A DNA stretch of 64,000 nt from Phoronis australis (lineage: Eukaryota > Phoronida > Phoronidae): NCBI GenBank assembly GCA_002633005.1, contig NMRA01000053.1, forward strand, positions 998,780 to 1,062,779. Reading direction: 5' to 3'. Shown in pieces: positions 38,419 through 52,200 of the stretch; the first letter of the stretch is position 1, and each line of letters opens with the position of its first letter. Below the pieces are notes generated by a model. The model did not search any database and had not been told where the DNA came from. It saw only the letters and a program-made list of their open reading frames with translations. A program made the translations under genes and the position numbers.

Positions 38419-39539
38419 TCACGCAAAATCTCGTAATATTACTCACCGTGCTCTATTTCCGTTACCAACTCAAGCCACAGACAATGCGTGCTTGCGCCTT
38501 TTTCGTTTCGGCCAACCCCAACAATGTTTGAAGGGTTTTCTTGCATTAGGCCTATCTAATTATTTCGATGTTCTTGTTGGTAACGGAAATGGAACCTTGA
38601 GGACTATAAGAGACCACTTTACATGTATGAACAAAGTAAATGCCAACTTAACAAAGTTATAAATTCTTTTTTACGTAGGTTATGATGATGAAGTAGGCCA
38701 CTAAGTGTGCACCACTCTCATTGGCCAATGAGTTACTAATTGGTTTACTCTAGCCAATTAAATCAAGGTCAAATACAGAAGCCATTTGTGATTAATGTGA
38801 ATATTTGTTTAAATTGGCCATTATTCAAACTGGTAAGCTAAAGCTAATTTCACATGAATTCTGTCAGAAATATTGTTTTATTTCGTCTTTGCAGCGTTCA
38901 GAAATTCAAAATTGGGAAGTTGTCAGTGAAGGTCTCTAAGGCAGTGCAAGCGATTTAAATTTCAGTACTATTCACATACAGTGAAATCCGAAAACACAAG
39001 ATTACAGACAAATCCCAGTAAACTTGTGTTTCCTGATTTCACTGCATTCACAAGTTGTAATCTGGTCTCATGGTACTCGTGTACCTAAAATAACCCAACG
39101 TGGCTGATGCCACTGACCGGACTTCACCCAGAGCGATGTGTATACACGTTTGACAGTACTGAACTAGAAACGAGGCTGAAAAGCGCTTATGCTTTTACAA
39201 CACAAAAGAACGATTCAAGTAATAGCTTACAGTATGGAAGAAAGCGAAGACTAAAATCTACCTTTAAACCATGCATACTTTGTACAGACTGTGGCAAGAT
39301 ACCGTAGGCTTCAAACAAAGCAACCGGATATATGGCCATCAGTGGGCTGTAATCCAATAGGTCATACTATTTTTGACAATATGTACTGAAAATCAATAAA
39401 TCATTGTCCATCCCACGAAAATATTGCCGTTTTTGCAAAATTATTCGTTTTAAGTCTAGTACTCCGGGAAAGTGCAAGCCGGTGATTTCGCAGATTTCAT
39501 TTACATTCAATGCACCTACAGCATAACAATTTCGTTATT

Positions 39540-41973
39540 ACTCTGCGCGTGTACTGTAAGCGCAGAGTACTGTTGTTCCTGGGTTTTCTTCAATTTCATT
39601 CTTCTTATTCTTCTTATTCTTATTCTTCTTCCGACCCACTTTGAGGCTTGATAACTCCAAATTGGGTGCAGGTACGGTCTTTAAATTCAGCATATGACTT
39701 TTGACAGTATATAAATTTTGATTGCTTATATAATCATATTCCATATTGCACCGGAAGAGGTCGTTTGGTGCAAAGGTCATATAATTTTCAAAATGCTACT
39801 CCTTCAGTTTTAAAGCTATCTTTTTCAAATTCGGTGCACAGGTGTAAGTTAACATGACAATTTTAAAAATTACTTTTCTAAGTAATCAGGTCATCCAATC
39901 AGGTGAAATAGGTCAAAGGTCATTAGTTGCAAACTAAAATTTTGAGCTAGACACTTCAAATTGACAGGTTTGATTGCCACAGGTAAATCAAATCGGAATC
40001 TAAAGTTTCAGGTCATTTAGTGCAAACATGGAGTCATTAGCAGCATTTTTCTTCTGAAAATTTGACCTTTTCAATCAGCAAGTATTCTGATGTGTCAACC
40101 GTTAGGCAACTGTGATTCTCAGCGTTAAACACATTTTCCATGGGCTTTGTAGTAATTCTCCTAAAAATGCTTAAAATGCACCGGATAAGGTCAATTAGTG
40201 CAAAGGTCATGTAACGTTCAAAATGTTATATCTCTTACGTTTTTCAAGGAATTCTTTTCAATTTCAGCACACTGGTGTAAGTCAACATACCAATTGAGTA
40301 CCCTACTTTACTTCGCAATAGGCCTAACCAATCAGAAAAAATAGGTCAAAGGTCATTGAGTGCAAACTAAAATTTTGAGCTAGAGACTTCCGAATTACGT
40401 ATCTGTTTACTAAGTGCGATTGAGTTTGAATTCGAAATTTTCAGGTCATTTGGTGCACCCAATGGGGTCATTAGGTGCATTTTTCTTCTGAAAGTTTGAC
40501 CAATTCATTCATCTTGTATTCTGAAGTGCTTAAAGTAAAACATCTGTGATTATTAGCATTAGCCACAGTTTTAATCGAGTTAACAATTACTCCCTCATCG
40601 GGGCTCATAATGCACCGGAAGAGGTCAATTAGTGGAAAGGTCATCAAAACATTAATATGTAATTTCTCCTACAATTTTAAAGAATTCCTTTTCATATTGG
40701 TAAACGGGTTGCTGTCAGTAACTTCCCATAATAATTCCAGTAATACACACGCGCAGAGTCCGTTATTGTCACGCCGTGACAATAATCTTTCTAGTTCTTC
40801 TTCTTATTCTTCTTATTCTTCTTCTGACCAACTTTGAGGCTTCATAACTCCAAAGTGGGTGCAGGTACGGTCTTTAAATTCAGCATATGACTTTTGACAG
40901 TATATAAATTTTGATTGGTTATATAATCATATTCCATATTGCACCGGAAGAGGTCGTTTGGTGCAAAGGTCATATAATTTTCAAAATGCTACTCCTCTTT
41001 CAGTTTTAAAGCTATCTTTTTTAAATTCGGTGCACAGGTATAAGTCAATATGACAATTTAAAAAATTGCTTTTCTAAGTAATCGGGTCATCCAATCAGGT
41101 GAAATAAGTCAAAGGTCATTAGATGCAAACTAAAATTTTGAGCTAGACACTTCAAATTGACAGGTGTGATTGCCACAGGTAAATCAAATCGGAAACCAAA
41201 GTTTCGCGTCATTTAGTGCAAACATGGGGTCATTAGGTGCATTTTTCTTCTGAAAATTTAACCATTTCAATCAGCAAGTATTCTGATGTGTCAACCGTTA
41301 GACAACTGTGGTTCTCAGCGTTAAACACATTTTCCATGGGCTTTGCAATAGTTTGCCTAAAGATGCTTAAAATGCACCGGATAAGGTCAATTAGTGCAAA
41401 GGTCATGTAACGTTTAAAATGTTATATCTCTTACGTTTTACAAGGAATTCTTTTCAATTTCAGCACACTGGTATAAGTCAACATGCCAAGTGAATACCCT
41501 ACTTTACTTGGCAATAGGCCTGACCAATCACAAAAAATAGGTCAAAGGTCATTGAGTGCAAACTAAAATTTTGAGCTAGAGACTTCAGAATTACGTATCT
41601 GTTTACTAAGTGCGATTGAGTTTGAATTCTAAATTTTCAGGTCATTTGGTGCACCCATGGGGTCATTAGGTGCATTTTTCTTCTGAAAATTTGACCACTT
41701 CATTCATCTTGTATTCTGAAGTGCTTAAAGTAAAACATCTGTGATTATTAGCATTAACCACACTTTTAATCGAGTCAACAATTACTCCCTCATCGGGGAA
41801 GAGGTTAATTAGTGGAAAGGTCATCAAAAATTAATGTGTAATTTCTCCTACAATTTTAAAGAATTCGTTTTCATATTGGTAAATGGGTTGCTGTCTGTAA
41901 CTTTCCATAATAATTCCAGTAATACGCACGCGCAGAGTCCGTTATTGTCACGCCGTGACAATAATCTTTCTAG
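39540..41973 (+). mobile_element. Tandem Helitron/Helentron-like non-autonomous element with 432-bp sub-repeats
   Basis: Two long units (39540-40794 and 40795-41973) repeat with a 1193-bp offset. Each ends with the same terminus: CGCGCAGAGT, a hairpin (ATTGTCACG C CGTGACAAT at 40765-40783 and 41944-41962), then seven bases and CTAG followed by T. A 3' hairpin close to CTRR with insertion before T is the hallmark of Helitron ends. The left edge carries ACTCTGCGC, which is inverted both to the subterminal GCGCAGAGT of each 3' end and to a local partner at 39560-39568, as in Helentron-like elements. Inside, GCACCGGA-AAGGTC blocks at 39748, 40178, 40612, 40941 and 41374 show a period near 430-434 bp (a sixth, decayed copy lies near 41797). 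No Rep/helicase frame is present. TTCTTATTC-rich tracts start both units. Confidence 0.75.
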
Positions 41974-44602
41974 TTCGAAAATGAAATTATGTTCAACTAT
42001 ACCGTAATTGCCATATCCTTGCTAAACATCAAAACATAATAAAAATTACACTCAATACCTATAGATGATTTGCAAATTCTTTAATAACATTCCAATTTGA
42101 TAGCTAATGAATATGTTGTGAAAATAGAAAGTCCTTTGCCAAACCAAATTATTCGATACTTTTTCTCATTTTTTTGGAATTTTAATCAATTTGTAATATT
42201 TTTTAAAATATACATGGAAAAATGGCTACCACCACAAAGTATACTGCATATACAATAAAACACTGGTCAGGAACATTTTGCAGCAAATGTCATATCTAAT
42301 TCTAACATATATGAATAAAGGATGAACTTCTTTTTATAACAGAATATAAATATTTGTTAAGAATGTAAACTTTGCTCTACAGAACGAACCCAAAGGGGCT
42401 TATATCGACAAAACCTGGTGAAAATTTACAGCAGTGCCAGTGGTATTACCTTGAATGTTTGGGATGAATCAACATATCTGCAGTCACGGCAACCCGCGCG
42501 GTATGCTACTGATATTGATGGAAATTAAGGTACACTTTTGATAAAGCCATAAATATATCCTTTTTTAAATCATTCTGCTGCGTGCGCTTGTTTTAAAGAA
42601 CCATTTTTGGAATTTGTAAATTTGTGGTATTGGTCATAACTTACTGACCATCAGTCTTTGATTCAAATGTAGTGCATTAGCTTATCCAGTTTCCGGTAAA
42701 AGTTTATTTCCATGCTGGCGTACGCGAGTTTCCCTGGCAACCATTTTTGGATCATCAAATTTGTTCTACTGGTTATAGTATATCCTTAATAAAACGAACA
42801 GGCGGTTTAAATTCTTTAAAAATTCGTGAATGCAGAGCGTGCACAGCTTAGTATATAATGTTGCAATTCCAAAAACCTGGTTAACATGGCAACAGATCTC
42901 ATTCAAGCTTGGCAATACCATACATGTAAGTGTTTTAGGGAGGGTCACAAAAATGCTTAAGTTGGACATGGTTGCTTGCTTCTAAAGCGACTGCTTTCAA
43001 ACCTAAAGTAGGTGATTTTGACAGTCAAAATACCTAGTTACTATGGTAAAGGTACCTATTTCAGCTTAGTAGCACCCAAAAATTTCCAACAAAGTATTCC
43101 CACTAGGCGTAGTTGCCTGCTTGAAACGAGGCTTTTCCCTCAAAACCTGAAATTGAAGACATATGTCGCTTAATTCATCACGGTATCAATGCAAACACTT
43201 TCCACGGTTTTGTCACAACCTACCTCAAACTGGGAAGTTGTCATGGAAACATATTATAAGTGGAGTGGAACTGTGGAGGATCGTCACCCCTGCACAGCCC
43301 TTCCGGAGAAGGAATTTGGCTTATCGCCTAATGCCGGTCAATTGCATAATTAGTGCATTGATTTTCTCCGTTGAATTATTCTCTACACAGCCTTGGCAGC
43401 GCGGACGTAATAGTAATAGTACTAAACAGTCAAAATTGCCTCTTTATCAATGAAAAATCCAACATGTTTCAATAATCCGGATGAAAATGTTATCGACCTT
43501 TGCTCTTTCGCATAATTAAATGGCAGATGATAGTCGAAACAATTCGCACTGGATGTCGACATCCAAACACTTCGTGTATACAAATTTGTGGCCGCACGAT
43601 ATCCACCCTTTACAAAGCAGTGCTGCCACATAGGTGGCGTTGTGACAAGAGGGTAACGTTGCGCGAACTTCAATAATGGTGTCGTGACTCATAAGCCTTC
43701 CGTCGGCAGTGGCCCTCTATTTCTAAAACGTACTCCCTTCAAACAGGACCTTCGTCTCTTTGACAATGAACTACATACTATACATGTATACAGTGACATC
43801 TTCCTCGTGAATCTATGACTCCCAGTAAAGTAGTCAGCACACCATACAAACGAGGTTGTAGAAATAGGAATTCCGCCAATCTATTGCAGGGTTTCTGGTA
43901 CTGAACACTAAGTGCTTGGCTTATAGATTACATGCATTGGAGTCGAGAAATATTCAATGCTATTTGATTAAACAAAGCACTTGTGGTATGCAGGGAATAT
44001 TATTCCTTTTGACGAGAAGTTGGTTGCACTTGTCATGCATTAAAGGAACTGTACATGTCACCGCTGTTTAGCTGTCATTGAATTCTTAACCGAAACGCTT
44101 TGAGGTTGAAAAAGTATTTCACACTCATCGGATATTGCCAGTTGCCGAATGAATCAGAGACCGTGCTCATATCACAGACAACTGGGTGCATACGCCAATT
44201 TCGAATTCACAATTTTTGTATTGGCCTACCCCTACGCTGAAGCAATTATATATTCTTGTTAGTAAAGGAAAAAGAGTCCCATCATAATAAGGAATGCTAT
44301 GGACCTACTTAATGAGAATAAAAAGCCCGATTTTCGTTTTTATAGCCACCTAAAAAGGGCGAAATTAGTGATGACGTCCGTGCCAGACAAGAAACGTAGT
44401 AATTGAAATTCACTCGCCATTTCTGTGCACATGAGCAATTTGCGTTTTTTAAAACAGCGTCACAGAACTACATAAATAACTCGGAAGCGTTTACAGTTAG
44501 CTGCAGGTCACACAAGTCCTCACCTATGCTAAAAATTCAAGTGCGGGCAAATACAAGGAGCATCTTTGTCTTATTGACTTTTTTGGCGGTCATTGTCGGG
44601 TA
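41974..44602. other. Intergenic DNA, nothing recognised
   Basis: AT-rich stretch with short frames only and no repeat or gene that I can support. Confidence 0.4.
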
Positions 44603-44624
44603 GGGGGGGGGGGGGGGGGGGGGN
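44603..44624. repeat. 21-base G homopolymer with an ambiguous base
   Basis: Twenty-one Gs are followed by N, the only ambiguous base I noticed in the window. The length is probably unreliable, and the run may mark a local assembly join. Confidence 0.9.
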
Positions 44625-45089
44625 GACACCAACAACTCTAATTGGTTGAGTTCAGTCAGGTGGGCAAAGGTTAGGAGCGGCAATGAGTCCTAAATGTGAG
44701 ATTTTTGAAAAAATTGTTTTTGGCTTGTGGAGACTTTGTCTGTTAATGATCACTGAATTTTCCCGACTACTGTTTACTGAACTGTAAGTTTTCACAGCCT
44801 CATTTAGTTTTGTGGTCATTTTTCCACACAATTGTCAAATTAGAGACCGACTCGCCACCTGGTGACCGGCTAAGCCAACACTTACAAAATTTAACAACAG
44901 GATCGCTGTAAGGACAACGCGCATGCGCGTAATAATTATCAATAACGAAAACGTGGTGTTTGTTGCCAAAAGTGCCGGTGTGTTCTGCTGCTTCATCTTG
45001 ACTATTATTTTGGTAAGATGTTTTCCACAAAGGTAATGTAAGTACCAGACAATGGCTGTAGAGAAGTTATTAGCCTGACATTGCATCAC

Positions 45090-45230
45090 ACTTAGTGCGC
45101 CTTGCGTCAGGACTGGAAAGTTCGGCAGTTCGCACGCGGCGCGATGATTGTGTGATGCCGTACGGTGTGGCGTAGAGTACTGAGTAGGCTAAGTTACTGA
45201 GTGGCAGTGGCCGGGGACCGCTATATCCAG
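45090..45230 (+). promoter_or_regulatory. Possible La promoter and noncoding first exon
   Basis: A short GC-richer island (CGCACGCGGCGCGATG) about 1.1 kb before the La ATG ends at a donor-like CCAG|GTAAAA (donor at 45231). The La start exon has an acceptor (CATCATTTCAG) at 46281, only nine bases before its ATG, with an in-frame TGA between them. An upstream noncoding exon is therefore required, and this is the best candidate I see. No TATA box is evident. Confidence 0.3.
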
Positions 45231-45564
45231 GTAAAAAAGTGGTAAGACAAAATCTGACACAAAATTGGTGTCATTGAAAACTACAGTCTTCCTTGAGTAA
45301 ACTAAATTATTTAACGGTGTTGAAAAAAATGGCGTACCGTTATTCTGCTGCTAATTGTGGTCAGTGTTTCACCCAGCTGAACTGAGAGAAAATCAAGTCG
45401 ATTCAAGTGTATGAAATTTTAACGAGCATCACAACTCTCTTGGCTCACAAAACTGTGTGCCCACGATTGACTCCCCTAAACTCAACTTTTCCTGGTGAAG
45501 GCATATCTTTAGAAGTGGTCATGTCCTGATTTAAATAGGTAATTCATGCATAATGGTTGTAATC

Positions 45565-45750
45565 AGTGTTGAAGGAGGCATTGTCGTCTTTGGCGATATT
45601 ATTGTTGATATCGCAAAGGACATTGTAGGTGTTACTGATATTGTCAGTGGTGATGTCGTGTCTTAGAGGTCGTCATGCAGCACCCTCATTGGTGTCATTG
45701 TCATTGTCGGCTATGATGTCGTTGCCTTTGTCGTCATGCTTCGTCTTTTG
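45565..45750. repeat. Degenerate ATT/GTC trinucleotide tract
   Basis: Imperfect GTCATT, GTTGAT and GTCGTC triplets, the same class as 15361-15545 in mixed orientation. It lies in the presumed first intron of the La gene. Confidence 0.5.
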
Positions 45751-46290
45751 AATCAGTTTCATTAAGTGTTGCTTCGTCAGAGTGCTTTCACTTAGCTTGC
45801 TCAGGAGTCACAGGCTTCTAAGTGACCAACACGTGTGATCTTTACTTAGAAATTTGTGTCAAAAATGTCTTGCTTTTTAGTTTAAAGCAATATTTTGCCG
45901 CTGTTTATCTGTCAATGTTGAATTAATAACTTAAGCACTTAGTGGTAGATTAAGTGCGACAGCTAAAATGCATGATTACTGACTTGGGTCCTAGTGGCTG
46001 AATCCGCTGTACTACTAAGCAACACGTGTCGCATATTTGATTTTTGATGGTTGAACAAGTTGAGTTAAAGTTTTGCCTGCATAAAAGTTGGCAAAATCTC
46101 ATCCAAAATTAACAAAATTATGGAGCAAAATTTTTTGCCAATTCTTAGTGAGTCAGTAGTATTGTTTTTCCATCTAAAAGTTCTGAGTTTATTTCAGATA
46201 TTGGTATTGGCTAGAAAAGTTTTGACAAAACGGTGTGAAAAGTTTCCTTGCTTCATTATGGTGGTATTTTCATCATTTCAGTGAGCTAAT

Positions 46291-49200
46291 ATGGCTGATA
46301 CAGAGACATCTAATGGAGCAGACAATACTGCCATTGAGCAACCAACAGACTTGGAGTCAAAAATCATAAAACAAGTCGAGGTATACAGGCTGCAGGGTGC
46401 TAGGTTACATTATAGTACCTTATTGAGAACTCTGTATTTAGTCAATTCTCTAGAAAACTGTAGATTTTAACGCGGTAAAAGTGTGTATTTTCTAGAAGTA
46501 GATAGCTTGGAGAATTAGATTTTTGACTTTTTACCAATGCGCCATTAATTGGGTCACTTGACCGTGTCTTTCTGGTAAGATATAGCAGAAAAGAAAAGTA
46601 CATTGATGGTAAAACAACAGTATTGATAACATGACCAAATTTCATTAGATGTAAATGTTCACGATGAAATCTCAAAAAAGTTACAGTTTTCTTAACATTT
46701 GGTTTTATGCAACTTAAGAGTTTTTTCATGAAAATGGTTTAAGTGCTTTGTGTTATTAATTCGCATGCAAACGTGAATCATTTTAAAAGCAATTTCTGTC
46801 ACTGTTTTGGAGAATGGTGAAAAAAGCATAGAATCTTAATCTAATCAGCCATCAGATAATTATTTTCCTTAAGCTAAAACTTTGGTTCTGAATTTCATAC
46901 TGAGTTTATCTGATAGTAACTAAGTCAAAGTGTTGCTAGTTAGTGTTACATGTTGTGATTATAATTACATCTCATTCCAATTTTGGATCTAGGTGGCGTG
47001 TGCAGTGACACCTGTTGTGTGTTTACAGTAAAAGCTTGGACACGCTTGCCATTTTAGACAAGAAAAATATTTCTTTGAGTGATTATTTGTTGTTCGTGAT
47101 TTTGAGACATCTACTGAGAAAAATTATTCTTTAATTTCATAGTCTTAACATTTTCGAACAAGATCGCTGCATCATTGTTAGATATTTAACTTTTGATCAT
47201 TTGAAGGATTTTCTCACAGTATTGCCAGGTAAATAATTGTTTTATCTTCTGTGTAACATTTGTGTACGCTGGCAGCAAAACTTTGGAGTTGACTCAAATG
47301 AATCCTAAACTTTAATTGATAGTCATGTGACTTTGACTTTCAGTATTACTTTGGAGATGCCAACCTGGGTCGAGACAAGTTTCTACGTGAACAGATTAAG
47401 CAAGATGATGGATGTATCCTTACAAAACTCTAATGTGGGATGTGTTTTATTGTGTAGACTGCTAAACTAAACTTGCTGTGAATGTCCTTAAATTTTCTGT
47501 TATCTTGGTTTGTGTGTGTAAAATACATAAAAAACATTGAGCAAAGCTTCCACTATCTACAACAGAGTAACCAGCCTTTGAAAAATAGTGTAGAATTATC
47601 ATACGAGTAAAACTAATTATATGAGGAAAACTGGGATAACCTTTTTCATGACAAGGATATTGAGTAAGAGTGATAACAGGGATTTCACAATCTGTAGTCT
47701 GTGTTATTTATCATGATCAAGTTTTTGCAATACCTTAACTGCTTACCAGGGGTCAAACTTGATGTTCTTGTCACATTCAATCGGTTGAAATCATTGTCTA
47801 CAGACTTTGACGTCATTTGCAATGCCCTGACTAAGTCTACAGCTGAATTACTGGAGGTAAACTTAAGTCTCTTGAGGTTTTATGTGGTGAAATGCTTAAA
47901 ACTGCCAGTTTGGTATCAAGAACACCAGAAACCAACCCCACCAGTCGGTAAGCTGTCAAATTAGAACACCTGCAAACACTATCTGATGATATGTTAATTA
48001 GCTGATCTAGAGTTAATAACATTTAATGGTTGACTTATACGATACTACGTAAAACAGAGACGACCAAGCGCGGCATTAGTCATTCTGCATTGTGTTTTGT
48101 GTGAAAAGTTGTCTGAGGTTGCAGCTCATTTGCTGTGGTTTAGGGTATGATAAGGAATGGTGAGGAATTGCGTTTGTGGTGGTTGTGGCAACTTAGTATT
48201 TGAACACGCTGCGGCTCTTTTCACTTTCCTGTGCGACATCAGAAGTGCGGTCATGGCACAGGTTAGTACAACAAGGTTTATGTGTTGGTGAACATGACAC
48301 ACTGGCGCTGGGTACGTTCGTATATTAAACTCGTGTCTATGGAGCTAAGAAATGTTCAATTAAAGTCTGTTTCCTCTTATTTTCTCGCGTTTTATGAAGA
48401 TAATAATGTTATAGTCAAAACCAGGTAAATGGTGGTTTTAAGGATTTTAAGGTTATGTGTAATTCTGCGCTTAACACCAAATCTCTGCAAAGTTGCAAAA
48501 TCTCACTCAGGGCTGTTCCAGTAAAATCCGGATGGGAGGGTGGAACGGTAGTTAAAATAAAAATTTACAGGTGGTTGTCTTTTGAAGGAAATTTAAATTA
48601 TGGGTGGTCCTTCTTGGAAACACTTTGAGATTCATAGATTCATGAAATTGAAAAAACCTAGTATTAAGTTACAGAGACACCCGGTGGACAGAGACACCTG
48701 CCTAAAATATTGTTTCCAGGTGTCTAGTTTGATCAGCAAGTTTCTGGTAACTGACACAAGTTGTGATCTCACATGGAATTTTTCTGCACCCACAAATCTT
48801 GTGGTCGCATAGAGTCAGCATCCCGTCCATCAGTCTGTCTGTCATTATCATTTGTTTAGTCATATATCTCGAGAACTGCTTGCCGGATCATGATGAAATT
48901 TGGTATAGAGGTACTTGGTGGGGATGCACCAGCACCAGTCAATTTTTGGACTGATTTGGCTACCATGGTACCCCATATTGGCCATTTTAGGTGTTGGCAA
49001 GGCATTCCTTGTGCATCGATTATATCAAAAACTGCTTGACGGATCATGATGAAATTCAACAGAGATGTACTTGGCGAGAATATGCTGGCACCAGTCGATT
49101 TTTGGATGAACTCAGCTACTGTGGCACCCCCCCCCGTTAGTTTTGTCCGTCGATTATCTTGAAACCGCTTGATGACATTTGGCAAAGAGATAGATGGCGG

Positions 49201-52200
49201 GCACCAGTCTGTTTCTAACAGATTTGCCTACTGTAGCACTCCCTCCGTCAATCGTTTTAAGTACTTAATAATAAATCATGATGTTTGTCCTATAGGTAAT
49301 TTGTTTACAAGTGTTGCTCCATCTTGTAGGAATTTTAAAATAATGAGCATTTTTCTTGTTCATTAATTGCCAGGAAAACGTGTGAATTTTTTTCCTTGCC
49401 TGGGAGGGAGCTGATGTTGCGTCTATTGGACCGTTGTCCGCTCACACTGAAGACCGAAAATCTAAAAAGAGAATAAAACCTAAAGTGTACATTACCACGT
49501 ATAATTCAAGCATAATTTAAAAGACTATGGATGATTTTGTATTTCAACCTAGTAATTAAAATTATGAGTGGTTGATTGGAGAAATAAAAGAAATGTGTGG
49601 TAGGTAAAAAATGAAAGTGCCTTCCCCCATCCAATACGTTTTTACTGGAACAGCCGTCAGTAAAAGTATACAGAAAGCCTGTAAATTTCGTTTTTCACTA
49701 ACTACAAAGCTCTCATTAATTAGGCCCAGTATCCTTGTCCTTTGATAACGCCTCATGCAAAAGTGCAATATTTTGAAATAATTCCTAACAATACTTTCAA
49801 AAAGCACAGTGCCTGAAAGTGTCGACCGTTTATTGAGATATGACGTTCTAAATTCACCAATTGTGGACGCATGTCTGTTGTCTCGGATAACTGCTGTAAT
49901 TTCTCACGCTTAAATTTTCTTCTATAGCAGTGCTTTAGTCTTCTTCTCTTTTGTGTCACAGGTGGATAGCGACAATAAAAAGATACGTAGATCACCATCA
50001 AAGCCACTACCAGTCAACACGGCAGAGAGAAGAGAGGACATAAACAGTCGAAGTGTCTACGCTGTATGTGGTTAATTTGCATACTGATATAGCATTGTGA
50101 TATCTTATAAGTCATCCTCCAGTTGTCAGTAATGGGCAATTTACATGATGGTGTTAATTATTGATGTCACTCAGTGACTTTGTTCTAAATGTACTCTTCT
50201 ACAGCATGAGGTGAGAAATATTTCTGTCTCGATGTGAAAATAGTTCTCGGCTAGTTCTGACACACGTTGTTTAATACAGCGTGGTAGTGGAGGTAAACAA
50301 AGGCTTTTGATAATACGTTTGTCATGGTTATCTTGGAGACTTATTTTCTTTATTATTTACTGTTCCCTGGCCCTTGGCAACATAAACTGACCAGCAAAAC
50401 TCGGTCAGTATTCAGTACCATTGATCAAAAACCTGACTATTCAATAGGGTATCAGTAATTATATACATTGAAAAATAAAGTGCAGGTCTTTTTGCTGGAT
50501 CATTTAGAGCTTTTTATGTGCCCACATTACCGTCACGCATTGACGTCACCTCATATCTCAGGCTTGCATTTGGTCTTCGCAGCTATTATACCAAGACCTT
50601 ACCATTTTCATTGATGTATCGTATGCCACCAAGCGACCATTTTTATTTTCTAGTCTGTTTTCTGGAATCCGCCTCTCTATCTGCCAAACTACTCGAATGA
50701 TCGTTATGAAAATTTTGTTCCTGCAGCTGATGTTGATTTTAGGACTAGTGTGACTGCTGTGCCATCCCTAGTGGCAGTTTATTTTATTTTTTTCAATATG
50801 TACGAAGTTCTTTTATGAGTGAAATTCGATAAGTGTTGCTATTGAGAAGAGTACAGATGAGGTAGATTTTGGCACTTCTTCAACTACTTTGGAGTCCCCG
50901 AGTGGCATTTTTTTGCTTCAATATCTACCAAGGTTTTTAATAGGTTTTTGTGAAATTAGATATGTGTTGCTATTGAGGAGCCAATCTGACATGGATTTTG
51001 GAACTTACTGTGGAGTCTACTTAATGGCAATTTTGGTTTTCTTTGTGTTTGCCTCAATGTCTACCAAGTTAAGTAATGGATGTTCATGAAATTTTTGTGT
51101 TTTTTTTGTCTACCTCCCTATCCAGAAACTGCTTGAAGAATCATGATGAAAAACGACAGGTGCTTTCCTATTATGCAGAGTGTAGCCGACTTGCTTTGTT
51201 TCCATAGAAGTTTTTTTGGTTTCTAGTATATTGCTCCCTCTTGTGGAAATGTTTATAATAAAGATAATCCCTTGTATCTACTGTATGCAATACAAATGGT
51301 GGGCACATAGGAACGCACTGCGTTGGCAAGGACACTGGGAGAGGTACATTTAATAATAAAAGTGCCCCCTCCTCTGAGGCAACGGGAGATTTATGTTTTT
51401 AGTGGTAAGACAAACCATTTGCTTTCCTCGTTAAAAGATCCACAACATAAATCCCATGCACTGATTTAGAAGACAAAACTTGAACCTGCCAGTAATTAGA
51501 ATTCTCTGGCTATAGCTAATTTGAGGGCAGTGTGGGCCATAGTCACTTACTGAGGTCGTGGATTTTGAGAATCAGTTTGACGACCATTGTTCAGTGGAGA
51601 AAATTACTTCTCAAAAAACGGAGCCCCCTTTAAATGCAGTTATACTGCAGATGAAGTTAGCATATGTGAATATCTACATAAAAACTATGTTTTCCTTTCT
51701 CTCTGAAGAAGAAACAAAAAACTTCCGATCAAAATGAATAAGTAAACTGCAAACTGTTTGCGTATCAATTCATTGACAACAAACACCGGAAGAGTTTTCA
51801 TTGGGTGTATTCTTTTTCTCTTTACAGAAAGGCTTTCCACTGGAGGCCACGTTGGATCAAATACAGGAGTTCATGCAAAAATACGGAGAAGTCGAGTCAA
51901 TTGGCCTTAGGAAGGACCAACACAAAAAGTTCAAGGTCATTTGACATGGTTGTCATGTTCATGTGTATTAGTAGTTCATACAATACACAGGGCTTGGAAT
52001 TTTCTTGTTTTAAGAGGATTCCCTCTTTGTCAGTCTCTTTTTATCATTATTTCGGTTTTATTCGTGCAAGAATGTTTATTTCAGTATAATTTTGTAACAC
52101 AAAAAATATTTCTATCACGCGAGCTTATTTATTTTTTGGAACAAAACGTCACCTGGAAAATTTTCCTCTTTTTTTGTCATTGGTCATTCGAAGCCCTGAA

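Noticed and set aside
39538-39780. Lys/Asn-rich minus-strand frame
   Set aside because: It arises from the TTCTTATTC tract at the start of the Helitron-like element.
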